From the IMG/VR virus record IMGVR_UViG_3300048833_000767, positions 1-60,499 of that record: a stretch of DNA of 60,499 bases; one strand, given 5' to 3'. A program made the position numbers and the translations under genes. The DNA is from a virus. How positions within the stretch are numbered: position 1 is the stretch's first letter; each line of letters begins with the position of its first letter. This document shows positions 40,312 through 50,273 of the stretch, one piece after another. The notes beneath the pieces were generated by a model that saw only the letters and a program-made list of their open reading frames with translations, searched no databases and had not been told where the DNA came from.

Positions 40312-40955
40312 TGGTACCGGTGCTGGATAGCCGTCTGGTTAGTCCGGACACACTGATCCCGCTGGTTCGCCAGCGGGTTCTCCACTTGCCTCACACAGAA
40401 GGCGCTGACGCATTAATACATAGCTACCTTATCGAAGCTGCAATCGTTTTTTGTAAAGAAAGCTCACTTGTTCATTTGGAGCGCCACTTCGACAGTGTCC
40501 TCGAAGGACAAACTGTCAGCTTTGCGATGGCCAGCAGTATCAATCGTCAGGCCAGGCAAAATGTGCGAGTACCACAGGTGACCGGTTCGGTACTTCATCG
40601 CATCACTGCAAACGGCATCCCTCTGACGCCTGGTAGGCACTATCACGCACAGTCAGCCGAGTCTATCCGCTTCCTTGAGCCGCTGAGTAGCGTTTGTATT
40701 GTGGGGGCCATTGAGCCTTTACCGACGGCAATACTCATTCCCTGCGCACTGGTTGAGGACTATGCGCATGAGCTGGTGTGTGGTGCGGCCTATCTCCTGC
40801 AGCAGCTTCCAGCCAAGCCATGGACAAACCATGAGCTGGCTCAGTTAAACCGCAGCAAGTTCTATGACGGGATTCGCTCTGCGTACCGCTTCCGCATAGA
40901 GCAAACCGCAAGTGCAAGGATTCACAACCCTGTCCGAAAGAGAGATTTCTTCTAA
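40311..40955 (+). CDS. Head-tail region protein of unknown role
   Basis: 214 residues, no recognised family. Alpha/beta mix (LIHSYLIEAAIVFCKESSLV; SSVCIVGAIEPLPTAILIPC). It lies between the capsid module and the adaptor, so a connector role is likely but unproven. Confidence 0.58.
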   Translation: MVPVLDSRLVSPDTLIPLVRQRVLHLPHTEGADALIHSYLIEAAIVFCKESSLVHLERHFDSVLEGQTVSFAMASSINRQARQNVRVPQVTGSVLHRITANGIPLTPGRHYHAQSAESIRFLEPLSSVCIVGAIEPLPTAILIPCALVEDYAHELVCGAAYLLQQLPAKPWTNHELAQLNRSKFYDGIRSAYRFRIEQTASARIHNPVRKRDFF

Positions 40956-40968
40956 TCTGAGGTGAGCC

Positions 40969-41634
40969 ATGCTGGTCAGTGAATTATTGAATAGAGCCTC
41001 AACTGAGTTGATCGATACACCGCGGATTAGCTGGGGTCTGGAGGATTTGATCTCTTACTACAACAGTGCGATATCCGCGATCGCCAGCGCCAGACCCGAC
41101 ATCTTCATTAAGACCCAGCCTTTTGCCTGTGCCGCCGGTACTCGGCAAACCGCCCCCGCAGGGACCATCAAATTAATCGATGTGGAACGCAACTCGCTGA
41201 CCGGCAAAACGATCCGTTACGTTTCTCGCGCCGATCTGGAGAGTTTAATCCCGAGCTGGGCCAGTAGTGCCGGTGGAACAGAGGCGGAGCTTTATATCCA
41301 CGAGCCAACCAATATCACGGCTTTCTGGCTGTACCCGGGAGTAAAGGCGGGGACGAGTGTCGATCTCGTGTTAAGTATTCTCCCAACTCCAGTCACTAAA
41401 AGCGAGGTTGGGTCAGGTGCCTCTGTTCAGATAGATGACCGATACGTCACCCCTTGCCTGGATTGGATCATGTATCGCGCGTTTATGCGTGATTCAGAGG
41501 TGACGGCCAATGCATCAAGAGGGCAGCTTCACCTTCAATCCTTCACGCATGCTCTGTCGGTCAGTACCGAAACGGACGCCACCATGTTGGCTATGCGTGA
41601 CAGCCAGGCCAGCACCAAAGGGGGGCGTCAATGA
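40969..41634 (+). CDS. Head-tail adaptor-like protein (DUF6682 type)
   Basis: 221 residues. SELLNRASTELIDTPRISWG followed by YYNSAISAIASARPDIF matches phage adaptor proteins of the DUF6682 kind, which sit beneath the portal. The C-terminal CLDWIMYRAFMRDSEVTANA helix is also typical. It overlaps the fibre gene by four bases. Confidence 0.72.
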   Translation: MLVSELLNRASTELIDTPRISWGLEDLISYYNSAISAIASARPDIFIKTQPFACAAGTRQTAPAGTIKLIDVERNSLTGKTIRYVSRADLESLIPSWASSAGGTEAELYIHEPTNITAFWLYPGVKAGTSVDLVLSILPTPVTKSEVGSGASVQIDDRYVTPCLDWIMYRAFMRDSEVTANASRGQLHLQSFTHALSVSTETDATMLAMRDSQASTKGGRQ

Positions 41635-44585
41635 TCCTGATCCACGGTGTGATCACTGACCCCTCTGGCAAGTCGGTTCCGGGGGCAATCATCGAGCTGC
41701 GCTCCCTCAGCACTACGGGTGAAGTGTTGATGGGCTCAGAAATGATCTTCAAATGCGACCAGTCTGGGGGGTACCGATTCAAGTTGGCAGTCGGCACATA
41801 TGATGTCTACACCCAGAACGATCTGTGTGGGGACATGGATTACATGGGTACCGGGGTGGTGACGATTCACAGCACAGATGGCACCCTGAACGACATCCTG
41901 GTTGATGGTGGTATCACCCTGACACCTCCTCTACTCGATCGAGCCGTGGAGGCAATGCAAAGGTCCGAGTTCGCTGCTGAGGCCGCCGCTCAGGACCGCC
42001 AGAAAGCAGGTAACGCTGTGAGTGCCGCGGAGCTGGCGAGCCAGCAAGCCACTGAGCAGGCTGCGGCGGCATCTCAATCGGCCTTAACTGCAGGCAATAA
42101 GGCTGGTGACGCGGCAACCAGCGCAGGAGTTGCTGCTGAGTCTGCGGGCAGAGCCCAGAAGTGGGCTGAGAATCCGGTGGATATGGCGGTGGTTCCCGGC
42201 AAGCATTCCGCATTGCACCATGCGACCAAGGCAAATGCCTCGGCATCGGAATCCGCGGCATGCGCAATGGCGGCAGCGGCCAGTGCCAGTACCGCATCAG
42301 CCAAGGCTACCGAGGCTAATACCAGTGCAACCAAGGCCACAGCCCAGGCTAATGAGGCCGCAACCAGTGCTAGTGCAGCGGCCACTCAAGCGAGTGCCGC
42401 CAACAATGCTAAGGTCGCTGCGGCCACCTCAGCGACCAATGCAGGTACCCACGCCAATAATGCCGAGAAGGCGGCCCTGGCGGCAGAGGGGGCAAAGGTG
42501 CTGACGCTTGATAACGCGGCGAAGGTCAGCACGTTGGCGCAGCAGGTCACAGCTGATCGTGCTCAAGTGCAGGAGAAGGCCACTCAGGTTGTGGCGAACG
42601 CGGCGACAGTCGCCGGGCAGTACAAGGAAGTCAGCACCAATACCTATGCCGTCTCACAGGCGAAAACCGCCGTTGAGGGCATGCGGGATGTGGTGGTCGT
42701 GAAAACTGCTCAGGCACAGGCTGCGGCAGATACGGCGAGCACAAAGGCGAGCCAGGCAGCGCAAGATCAGGCCTCGGCCAACGCTAGTGCCCTGCGGGCC
42801 GGCGTGTCAGAGGGCATGGCGGAGGCCTGGGCGCAGAATCCGGAAGGGAGCGATATCAACGGGCGCCCCGGGGAGTTTTCAGCTTTGCATTGGGCGCTGC
42901 AGGCTCAGAAGTGGGCACAGGCCATCTCTTCGCAGTTGGTCTGGTCTGGTCCTTGGAATGCCGCCGCGGGGGCGCCAGCTGTGCCAGCCGCGAATCGTGG
43001 CGTGCCGTTTTATCGGATATCTCACCCAGGGGTGATTGCCAGCGTCCCCTATGTGGCGGGTGACTATCTGCACTGGGACCCGAGCACTCGCACCTGGTTC
43101 AAGATAGATGGCTCTGACGCTGTGATCTCGGTCAATGGCATGACAGGGGCCGTAGTGCTGAGTGCTGCCGATGTGGGGGCCAGGCCAGCCAGCTGGGTAC
43201 CCGGATGGGCTGACATCACCAACAAACCGGTGACCATTCCACCCTCTGAGCACACTCATCCCTGGTCGCAGCTCTCTAACGTCCCCGTTTACGCTTCACG
43301 CTGGCCCACTCTTGCAGAATTGGGAGCTGCCGCCGCGAGCCACACTCATTCCTGGGCGCAGTTGACGGGGATCCCTGCGTATGCGACCCGCTGGCCAGCT
43401 TGGGGGGAGGTGGCAGATAAACCTGATTTGGCCCCCGCGACGCACCGACATCCCTGGAGCCAGCTCGACCAGATCCCAGTCACAGCGTCTCGTTGGCCAG
43501 CTTGGGACGAGATCACCGGCAAGCCCAGTGTCGCTGCTGCGGCACACCGGCATTCCTGGAGTGAGCTGGATGAGGTACCAGTAACCGCTAGCCGCTGGCC
43601 GAGCTTTGACGAGGTGACTGATAAGCCTAATTTTGCTGCTGCAGCTCATCGACATCAGTGGAGTCAACTTGATCAGGTTCCGGTTCAGGCGACCCGGTGG
43701 CCTGCCTGGGGAGAGGTGACCAGCAAACCGGATCTGGCTGCCGCTAGTCACAATCACCCTGGCTGCTTGCTCAACCCGATCAGCTTGGCGAAGGAGGATC
43801 TTGATAATGTCAAGACTCCTAGCCACTACGCCCAGCACTCGAATGCAAATACCTCCGCAGCCCAGCATTATCCAGAAAACCAAGCCGGTAGCCTGATGGT
43901 TACAACTGGTGCGGGTGTTCAGCAGCGCTACCACGTCTACAACACTTCACGGGTTTGGACCCGAGCGCAGTACAGCACTGGAGCGTGGACACCGTGGGCG
44001 AGGGAATACAACACCTTGAACAAGCCCTCTGCCGCTGACGTAGGGGCACTTCCAGTGCAGTCTGCCGGCGGCGTTTTGGAGGTTGGTAAGTACATCGATT
44101 TCCACGACACGAACACCAACGTGGACTACAGCGTCCGCCTGATGCAAGAGGGGACTTCCCTTCGTGTCCAGGGGGCAAATGGTTACGTGGATGTGGGAGC
44201 CAAGAATACCGGCTATGCCCACTACTACACCGATCGCCCCCAGCACTATTTCGACAAGAACGTCAGTGCGAACGATTACCAAGTCCGCTCAGATGCCCGC
44301 TTGAAGTCGGATCTCCTTGAGTTGAGGGACGCTCTAGCTAAAACCAGAGCACTGAAGGGGTGGTCCTATGACAAACGCCTCGATCTGGATAGTACGCATG
44401 CCTACCAGCGTGAAGTGGGGCTGATCGCACAAGATGTACAGAAAGTGCTGCCGGAAGCAGTCCATGTGTGCAGCGATAAAGGGGGCATCTTGACTATCTC
44501 ACCGTCAGCGTTGATTGCACTGCTTGTAGAGGCGGTGAAGGAACTGGCTGTGAAAGTGGAGACACTTGATGGCCGTTCCCAATAA
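41631..44585 (+). CDS. Tail fibre with self-cleaving S74 chaperone
   Basis: 984 residues. Residues 1-~110 are a phage fibre N-terminal domain (GVITDPSGKSVPGAIIELRS), ~115-400 an Ala-rich coiled coil, ~541-720 five ~31-residue repeats with HxHxWxQL and AxRWPxxxEV, and ~885-984 an intramolecular chaperone (SDARLK at 887-892, with the Ser-Lys cleavage pair; REVGLIAQDVQKVLPEAV). The fibre would trimerise, cut off its chaperone and bind the host surface. Confidence 0.92.
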   Translation: MILIHGVITDPSGKSVPGAIIELRSLSTTGEVLMGSEMIFKCDQSGGYRFKLAVGTYDVYTQNDLCGDMDYMGTGVVTIHSTDGTLNDILVDGGITLTPPLLDRAVEAMQRSEFAAEAAAQDRQKAGNAVSAAELASQQATEQAAAASQSALTAGNKAGDAATSAGVAAESAGRAQKWAENPVDMAVVPGKHSALHHATKANASASESAACAMAAAASASTASAKATEANTSATKATAQANEAATSASAAATQASAANNAKVAAATSATNAGTHANNAEKAALAAEGAKVLTLDNAAKVSTLAQQVTADRAQVQEKATQVVANAATVAGQYKEVSTNTYAVSQAKTAVEGMRDVVVVKTAQAQAAADTASTKASQAAQDQASANASALRAGVSEGMAEAWAQNPEGSDINGRPGEFSALHWALQAQKWAQAISSQLVWSGPWNAAAGAPAVPAANRGVPFYRISHPGVIASVPYVAGDYLHWDPSTRTWFKIDGSDAVISVNGMTGAVVLSAADVGARPASWVPGWADITNKPVTIPPSEHTHPWSQLSNVPVYASRWPTLAELGAAAASHTHSWAQLTGIPAYATRWPAWGEVADKPDLAPATHRHPWSQLDQIPVTASRWPAWDEITGKPSVAAAAHRHSWSELDEVPVTASRWPSFDEVTDKPNFAAAAHRHQWSQLDQVPVQATRWPAWGEVTSKPDLAAASHNHPGCLLNPISLAKEDLDNVKTPSHYAQHSNANTSAAQHYPENQAGSLMVTTGAGVQQRYHVYNTSRVWTRAQYSTGAWTPWAREYNTLNKPSAADVGALPVQSAGGVLEVGKYIDFHDTNTNVDYSVRLMQEGTSLRVQGANGYVDVGAKNTGYAHYYTDRPQHYFDKNVSANDYQVRSDARLKSDLLELRDALAKTRALKGWSYDKRLDLDSTHAYQREVGLIAQDVQKVLPEAVHVCSDKGGILTISPSALIALLVEAVKELAVKVETLDGRSQ

Positions 44586-45060
44586 GCCCTTCTGGCTATC
44601 CCAGGCCAACAGCGAGTTTGGGGGGAACGGCTGGGCTTCCAATATTCTGAGCAAAGCAGGTATCAGTGCCCCCCGTTATGTGGGGGAACTTAGCGGTAAA
44701 AGTGCGTTTTCGATAATTGGGAACCCCGGTAACCCAGTGGCAGAGAATGCAGACGGTATGCTTTATTTTTGGCGTTTTGGAAATGACATATGGGGAGGTG
44801 GTTCCGGGATCTCTAATACCCAGCTCACAAGAGGGATGTGCCAAATCCGGATCCGGCACACAGGGGGAGATGGATCGGTGATTTTCTCTGGAGCCTCTAA
44901 CAGCACTGCTTTTACCCCGGATGGAACGTGGCGCGGGGTGGGGTGTAGAGCCCCTGGTTATTCGGGGTATCAGGTTATTATCGCTGCAATCGACTTCATT
45001 TTGAACGGTGCCGTAGTTAAAACGGTGAACATTACGGCAGAAGGCTCCACCTATCGATAA
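44569..45060 (+). CDS. Fibre-associated protein of unknown function
   Basis: 163 residues from the ATG at 44569, overlapping the fibre 3' end. Gly/Ser-rich beta sequence (WGGGSGISNTQLTRGMCQIR, GAVVKTVNITAEGSTYR). The location suggests a fibre tip or receptor-binding partner. The end resembles strings in the tail protein at 47016-48884 (MDGAVVKTLTAM), hinting at shared ancestry. Confidence 0.6.
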   Translation: MAVPNKPFWLSQANSEFGGNGWASNILSKAGISAPRYVGELSGKSAFSIIGNPGNPVAENADGMLYFWRFGNDIWGGGSGISNTQLTRGMCQIRIRHTGGDGSVIFSGASNSTAFTPDGTWRGVGCRAPGYSGYQVIIAAIDFILNGAVVKTVNITAEGSTYR

Positions 45061-45068
45061 GGAAGATC

Positions 45069-45314
45069 ATGAGTAACCGAGTCACTCGATACTTTTTCCG
45101 CGTGCTGGTTTCGATGGATCAGTTTGGCAACACTCTTTTGGGCGGCAGGCCCGACGAGACCATCTCTGGCAACGTAGGCTACAACGCCAAGCAGGGGAAG
45201 CGCTGGGCAATAAGGGCAGAGAAAATCATCAACTTCATCATGCGCAGCCCGACGCACTGCAGGGACAGCATCGAGTATGACGAACGCAAGATTCCGCTTC
45301 GCAATGCTTGGTGA
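45069..45314 (+). CDS. Small phage protein, GNTLLGGRPDETISG family
   Basis: 81 residues. DQFGNTLLGGRPDETISGNV, a Trp and Cys-Arg at the end are features of a small protein seen in many phages close to tail genes; its role is unknown to me. It ends shortly before promoter unit C. Confidence 0.6.
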   Translation: MSNRVTRYFFRVLVSMDQFGNTLLGGRPDETISGNVGYNAKQGKRWAIRAEKIINFIMRSPTHCRDSIEYDERKIPLRNAW

Positions 45315-45316
45315 GC

Positions 45317-45345
45317 TTGCTCATCGTCAGGTGCAGCGTTAGCAT
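45317..45345 (+). promoter_or_regulatory. Late promoter unit C
   Basis: TTGCTC, 17 bases, TAGCAT, with GCAGCGT before the -10. It lies between the small protein and the next tail gene. Confidence 0.75.
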
Positions 45346-45357
45346 AGCTCCATCATG

Positions 45358-45384
45358 GCCCTGCTCTAACGAGTGGGGCTTTTT
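45358..45384 (+). terminator. Promoter-proximal terminator of unit C
   Basis: GCCCTGCTC-TAAC-GAGTGGGGC (nine pairs with two G-T) followed by five Ts. It starts 13 bases after the -10 of promoter C. Confidence 0.83.
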
Positions 45385-45408
45385 CATTTCTAGACTTCGA
45401 GAAACCCC

Positions 45409-47019
45409 ATGCCATTGATCGACATCGTGACTATGCGAGGCATGGTGCCGCGCGTGGCAGACCATCTATTGCCGGACGAAGCGGCCACCCTGGCCCAGGA
45501 TTGTCATTTTGACAGTGGGGTGGTGGCACCACTGATGACTGACAAGGCGGCTGGGATCTCGTTACCGATCATCCCCAAGACGCTGTTCCACTACTACGGA
45601 GCGCACTGGTTTGCCTGGAACAAGCAGGTGGAGGTCATGCGATCACCTATCGCCCAGGATCAGTACAACCGCGTCTACTTCACCGATGGGGAGTTTCCCA
45701 AGCTGACCTACGATGCGATTGCCACAGGCGGCAGCAATAAGCCCACGGCCTGGTATCGGCTGGGTGTACCTGTGCCGGCTACACCACCGAACGTGCAGTC
45801 AGTCACGCTACCTTCTGGCAGCAAGGACGATGATCCGACGGATGACGAGACCCGTTTCTACGTGGAGACCTACGTGACCGGGCTGGGGGAGGAGGGCGCG
45901 CCAGGACCCGCCAGCGGAAAGACGACTATCACGATTCCGGGTTCGACAGTGGTTGTGGGCCTGTCTGCCGTCCCGACCAACAACAGCAACATCACACGGC
46001 GGCGACTCTACCGATCGGTGTCGGGTGGTGGTCTTGCTGACTATCTGCTGGTTGCCGATATGCCCATTGCGACAGCTAGCTACAGCGATGCCAAGAAAGA
46101 TGGGGAGCTGGGGGCGGTGCTTGAGACCTACGGTTACAACATGCCCCCAGAAAAGATGCGTGGGATCTGCCAGATGGCCAATGGCATCTGTGCCGGGTTT
46201 GTCGGTAATGCTGTTTTGTTCTCTGAGCCGTTTCTGCCTTACGCCTGGCCGGAGAAGTACAAGCTGACCACTGAGCATGACATCGTGGCGATCGCTGCCA
46301 TAGATACGGCGCTGGTTGTGGGTACCAAGGGTTATCCCTATCTCTTCCAAGGTGCGTCGCCGTCTTCCATCACTGGGCAGAAACTCTCGCCCACCCCACA
46401 GGCTTGTGTCAGCGCCCGCTCCATGGTGGCACTGGATGGGATGGTCTTATACGCCGCGCCCGATGGGTTGGTTGGCGTGGGGGCTGACGGTGGCGCTCTC
46501 GTGACCGAGGGGATCATCACCCGAGAGCAGTGGCAGGCACTGAAACCCGACACGCTGCGGGCTTGGTACTGCGAGGGGCGTTATGTGGCCCAGACCGATA
46601 GCCATGGCTTTGTGTTTGACCCTAGATCAGGTGATCTGCGCTGGATATCCGGGCGCTGGGATGCGGCGGTTGCAGACATGCAGCTTGATGCCTTGATGAT
46701 CGCCAAGGGCGCGCAACTGCATCAATGGCTTGGTGGCGCTACCGCCCTGCCAATGTGCTGGAGGTCAAAGGCGTTTGTGCTGCCCCCCGGTGTGAGACTC
46801 AGCTGTGCTCGGGTGACGAGTGAGGCGGTAGATCAAATTAGCTTCGTACTGATTGTCGATGGGACCAGGGTGTTCGAGCTGATGGAAGGCCAGGTCCCGC
46901 CGTCCGGTTTTCGGTTGCCGCCGCTACGGGGCCGGCGCTGGCAAGTTGAGGTGAGGGGAACAACCGAGGTTGAGCGGATTACCCTAGGCGGAAGTATGGT
47001 GGAGATCTGTCTGCAATGA
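45409..47019 (+). CDS. Tail/virion protein, beta-rich
   Basis: 536 residues. The opening VTMRGMVPRVADHLLPDEAA, followed by a series of beta repeats, resembles large tail-hub or stabilisation proteins of N4- and 933W-like podoviruses. No catalytic motif. It overlaps the next gene by four bases. Confidence 0.68.
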   Translation: MPLIDIVTMRGMVPRVADHLLPDEAATLAQDCHFDSGVVAPLMTDKAAGISLPIIPKTLFHYYGAHWFAWNKQVEVMRSPIAQDQYNRVYFTDGEFPKLTYDAIATGGSNKPTAWYRLGVPVPATPPNVQSVTLPSGSKDDDPTDDETRFYVETYVTGLGEEGAPGPASGKTTITIPGSTVVVGLSAVPTNNSNITRRRLYRSVSGGGLADYLLVADMPIATASYSDAKKDGELGAVLETYGYNMPPEKMRGICQMANGICAGFVGNAVLFSEPFLPYAWPEKYKLTTEHDIVAIAAIDTALVVGTKGYPYLFQGASPSSITGQKLSPTPQACVSARSMVALDGMVLYAAPDGLVGVGADGGALVTEGIITREQWQALKPDTLRAWYCEGRYVAQTDSHGFVFDPRSGDLRWISGRWDAAVADMQLDALMIAKGAQLHQWLGGATALPMCWRSKAFVLPPGVRLSCARVTSEAVDQISFVLIVDGTRVFELMEGQVPPSGFRLPPLRGRRWQVEVRGTTEVERITLGGSMVEICLQ

Positions 47020-48884
47020 ACAAGAGCACCTTCCGGTCCAGCAGCACCCAGCAGGGGCTAACCGAGAACATGCAGATCTTGACCGGTCAGAAAGGGGACC
47101 GTCTGGATAAAGCGCTAACGTTGCGGGAAGCCGCTGGCCTGGGAATGCTAAGTCTGCGGCGTACCGCTAGCGGCTCACTGGTGCCAGAGCTCCCCCCAGC
47201 CAACAACGTCGATCCGGAGTGGAGCGGTGTTCAGCCGCCCCATGCACCAGCTAACGTTTCAGCCAGCGGAGCATTTCATACCATCGTGCTGACCTGGGAT
47301 GCTCCGACATATTGGGGGCACGCCTTTGCCGAGGTGTGGCGATCCGAGGATGACAACCTGAGCCATGCGATCAGGGTCGGGGCGACGCTGGCCAACGTCT
47401 ATGCCGATGCGGTGGGCAAGGAGTTTGCCGCCTTCTACTGGGTGCGGTTTGTCAACAAGAATGCCATGGAGGGCCCCTATCAAGGCACCGAGGGGCTGCA
47501 TGCTGTAACCAGCCGAGATGTACAGGACATCCTGGATGAGCTGCAGGGCAAAATCGAGGCAAGCCACCTAGTCCAGTCACTGCTGGAGCCTATACAGCAG
47601 GTGCCGCAGCTTTCCAACAACCTCAACCGGCTTGGTGCCAGTTTTGATGAAGAAGTCCAAGCACGCACTAATGCTGAGGAGGCATTGGCCAAGAAGATCA
47701 CGCAAGTCACCGCGGGATTCAAGGAAGGAGATACTCAGCTAGCCGGCCAGATCACCACCGAAACCCAGGCCAGGGCTTCGGCCGATGGTGCGTTGGGGAA
47801 GCGGATTGATACAGTGAACGCCAAGGCGGGTGAGTTAGGGGCAGCCGTTCAGCAACAAAGCCAGGCCATCGCGGATCTCAAGGGCGGTGCCCAGGCCATG
47901 TGGAGTGCCAAGGCGAGCGCTGGCGAGATCACTGCTGGGATTGGCCTTATAGCCAAATCGGATGGTACCAGTCAGGTGGCCATCTCTGCTTCTCAGGTCT
48001 TTGTGTTTGACCCGAACAGCAGCAAGCCGATGGCTCCGCTTTTTGCTATCGACAATGGCCAGGTCGTGATGGCGGAGGCCATCATCCGTAAGGCCACAAT
48101 CCAGATCCTGAACTCTGAGAAGATCATGGCGGACTATATCAAGGCCGGGGTCAGCATCTCAGCACCGTCTATCTCGGGTGGTTCCTTCGATATGGGGAAT
48201 TCCTTCATGTCGGGGGGATCCGCCGGTTTTGGCCTAGGGGGGCCTTATAGTGGGTGGGGGAAGGGCTGGTACACCATCATCTACAGCGACGGGAACCTCT
48301 ACACTAACCGGCTGACTGCGCAGGGTGGCCGTATCGATAACATGACGATGCGTAATTGCACCATTGAGCAGGACTGTGTGGTCAAAGGAACAGTTTTTGC
48401 CGATCGCATTGTAGGGGACGTATATGTTGCCCGAGACTATGCCTGCGTGACACATGCAAAACAGGTTGGCCCGATTGATGTTTGCAGTATCAAAATCAAC
48501 CAACCTGTTGGTTTCGCTCGAACACTTACTATCCCTGGGGTGGCTGGCATGGTGGGGTGCTCTGTGACTGCATCTGGTAGTGGTTCCTCACCTATATCGA
48601 ACTCCAATTCGACGACGATGCAGATTACCGTTTTAATGGATGGTGCTGTGGTGAAAACGCTGACAGCGATGGCCTCAGCATATGCGACATCCAATCCATC
48701 ACAAGGACCGGTGACCAGTGTAGATGAAGTCGGCTCTTATATTGGTGACATTACCATCCCCGCGAATCGTGAACCGCTCATCACCATCAGGATCCAGCGG
48801 ATCAAGGGGGACGGGTGGGTGCGTAGCGACCCTTCTCAAAGTGGGCGTGTTGTGCTGTTTAAGCAAGGCAGCTCACTATCATGA
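47016..48884 (+). CDS. Tail protein with FN3 and lambda J-like C-terminal modules
   Basis: 622 residues. Residues ~76-165 are a fibronectin type III domain (PPHAPANVSASGAFHTIVLT), ~165-300 a coiled coil, and ~300-400 (WSAKASAGEITAGIGLIAKS, then ATIQILNSEKIMADYIKAGV) match the DUF1983 region of siphovirus host-specificity protein J. The end is a beta-rich domain. It is a host-recognition module carried over from long-tailed phages into a short-tailed layout. Confidence 0.8.
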   Translation: MNKSTFRSSSTQQGLTENMQILTGQKGDRLDKALTLREAAGLGMLSLRRTASGSLVPELPPANNVDPEWSGVQPPHAPANVSASGAFHTIVLTWDAPTYWGHAFAEVWRSEDDNLSHAIRVGATLANVYADAVGKEFAAFYWVRFVNKNAMEGPYQGTEGLHAVTSRDVQDILDELQGKIEASHLVQSLLEPIQQVPQLSNNLNRLGASFDEEVQARTNAEEALAKKITQVTAGFKEGDTQLAGQITTETQARASADGALGKRIDTVNAKAGELGAAVQQQSQAIADLKGGAQAMWSAKASAGEITAGIGLIAKSDGTSQVAISASQVFVFDPNSSKPMAPLFAIDNGQVVMAEAIIRKATIQILNSEKIMADYIKAGVSISAPSISGGSFDMGNSFMSGGSAGFGLGGPYSGWGKGWYTIIYSDGNLYTNRLTAQGGRIDNMTMRNCTIEQDCVVKGTVFADRIVGDVYVARDYACVTHAKQVGPIDVCSIKINQPVGFARTLTIPGVAGMVGCSVTASGSGSSPISNSNSTTMQITVLMDGAVVKTLTAMASAYATSNPSQGPVTSVDEVGSYIGDITIPANREPLITIRIQRIKGDGWVRSDPSQSGRVVLFKQGSSLS

Positions 48885-49240
48885 AGGCAAGCATTGATCG
48901 CATTGCCAGCGATACCAGAAATCCTAATCTTTCAACTGAACTGCAAGACGCCATCCAAAACCGGGTGGCGTTTTTGTTTGTGCGCGGTGCAGATGGTTTT
49001 GTCCTGAAACCGGTGGTTGAGCGAGGTGTTACTGGTGTTCTGGTGTGGGTTGGATGGGGTGACGGCGGAGCCCCAGGGCGACACTTGCCAGAGGTGAAGC
49101 GGTTGGCTCGTCTGATCGGAGCACGCTGGCTGCGCTTTCATTCGGCACGCAAGGGGTGGCTGAAAGTGGCTCCCAAGATGGGGTGGGCGCGTCAGCCAGA
49201 TGATGCTGACGGCCTGAATGTATTTCAAATCAACCTGTGA
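48881..49240 (+). CDS. Virion-region protein of unknown function
   Basis: 119 residues, alpha/beta (RVAFLFVRGADGFVLKPVVE, LPEVKRLARLIGARWLRFHS). Phages with this gene order often have such a small protein ahead of the ejection proteins. Its role is unknown. Overlaps the upstream gene by four bases. Confidence 0.58.
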   Translation: MKASIDRIASDTRNPNLSTELQDAIQNRVAFLFVRGADGFVLKPVVERGVTGVLVWVGWGDGGAPGRHLPEVKRLARLIGARWLRFHSARKGWLKVAPKMGWARQPDDADGLNVFQINL

Positions 49241-49249
49241 GGTGGGGCG

Positions 49250-49882
49250 ATGGGTAAGGGCGGTTCAAACGAGATCAAGGAAACCGAGGCCCAGAAAGCT
49301 GCTGCTGGGGTGGCCATGGAGCAGTGGGACCTCTACAAGAGCGATCTGCAGCAATACGAGGACCTCTTTATGGACAAGGTGGACGACCTCAACAACGAGC
49401 GGGAATACGACAAGCTGGCCGGGACTGCTGCGCTCGGCACGGCTCAATCCTTTGGTGAGGCTCGCGTTGGGTTGGCTGACAGCCTTGCTGTGGGCGGGGT
49501 TGACCCGACCAGCGGCAAGTACCAGGAGGCAATGGGCACACTGGAAACGGATCAAGCCCTGAGCCAAGCCGACACCACTAACCGGGCCCAGTCCAGTCAA
49601 CAGGACAAGTACGTGGCTGGCCTCAAGGATGTGGTGAGTATTGGTGCCGGCCAGAAGGCGGAATCCCTCGCGGGAATGGGGGATGTGGCAAGCACCAGCC
49701 TTCGCAAGGCCACCAATGATGCCCAGACCTCCTTTCAAAATAAGCAGGCAACCTCGGGCTTGGTTGGCACCTTGTTAGGCGGTGCAACTGCGTATGGCCT
49801 TGGGCAGATGAAAGCCCCCGTTGCTGCTGATAGCAAGAAGATCAGCCCTACGGCATCTGTACTGCAAAACAAAGGTTACTAA
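49250..49882 (+). CDS. Internal/ejection protein
   Basis: 210 residues. Helical (EAQKAAAGVAMEQWDLYKSD) with a Gly/Ala hydrophobic run near the C-terminus (TSGLVGTLLGGATAYGLGQM) as seen in internal virion proteins of podoviruses that enter the cell envelope with the DNA. Confidence 0.68.
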   Translation: MGKGGSNEIKETEAQKAAAGVAMEQWDLYKSDLQQYEDLFMDKVDDLNNEREYDKLAGTAALGTAQSFGEARVGLADSLAVGGVDPTSGKYQEAMGTLETDQALSQADTTNRAQSSQQDKYVAGLKDVVSIGAGQKAESLAGMGDVASTSLRKATNDAQTSFQNKQATSGLVGTLLGGATAYGLGQMKAPVAADSKKISPTASVLQNKGY

Positions 49883-49892
49883 GGGGTAAGCC

Positions 49893-50273
49893 ATGGGATA
49901 TGCCGCAGATACGTACGCCAAAATCACCCGGGAGCAGTATCAGGACTGGAAGACTCGCTTCTACCCCAAGCAGAAGGAGCTGATGGATCTGGCTACGAAT
50001 GGACAGTTGTTGCGAGAGCAGCTTGGTCGGGTTGACCAGAACAATCAGCACTCTCTGGTTGCAGCAAAGCAAGCCACTGACAACCGAATGGCAAGGATGG
50101 GGGTTGGGACCAATCAGAACGCCAACGACAACAGCCAAGGCCTACGCATGGCTCTGATGACGGCAGGGACGGAGAACGGGCTGCGCGAGCAAGAGCAGTC
50201 CCGCCAGATGGGCATTTTGACAGGTGCTGATGCTGGGCTGCGTGAAGCAATCAAAACGGGAGGTAAAGCCTGA
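49893..50273 (+). CDS. Internal/ejection protein
   Basis: 126 residues, helical, Gln/Asn-rich (RVDQNNQHSLVAAKQATDNR, NQNANDNSQGLRMALM). No domain recognised; grouped with the ejection genes by position. Last base of its stop is the first of the next start. Confidence 0.6.
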   Translation: MGYAADTYAKITREQYQDWKTRFYPKQKELMDLATNGQLLREQLGRVDQNNQHSLVAAKQATDNRMARMGVGTNQNANDNSQGLRMALMTAGTENGLREQEQSRQMGILTGADAGLREAIKTGGKA

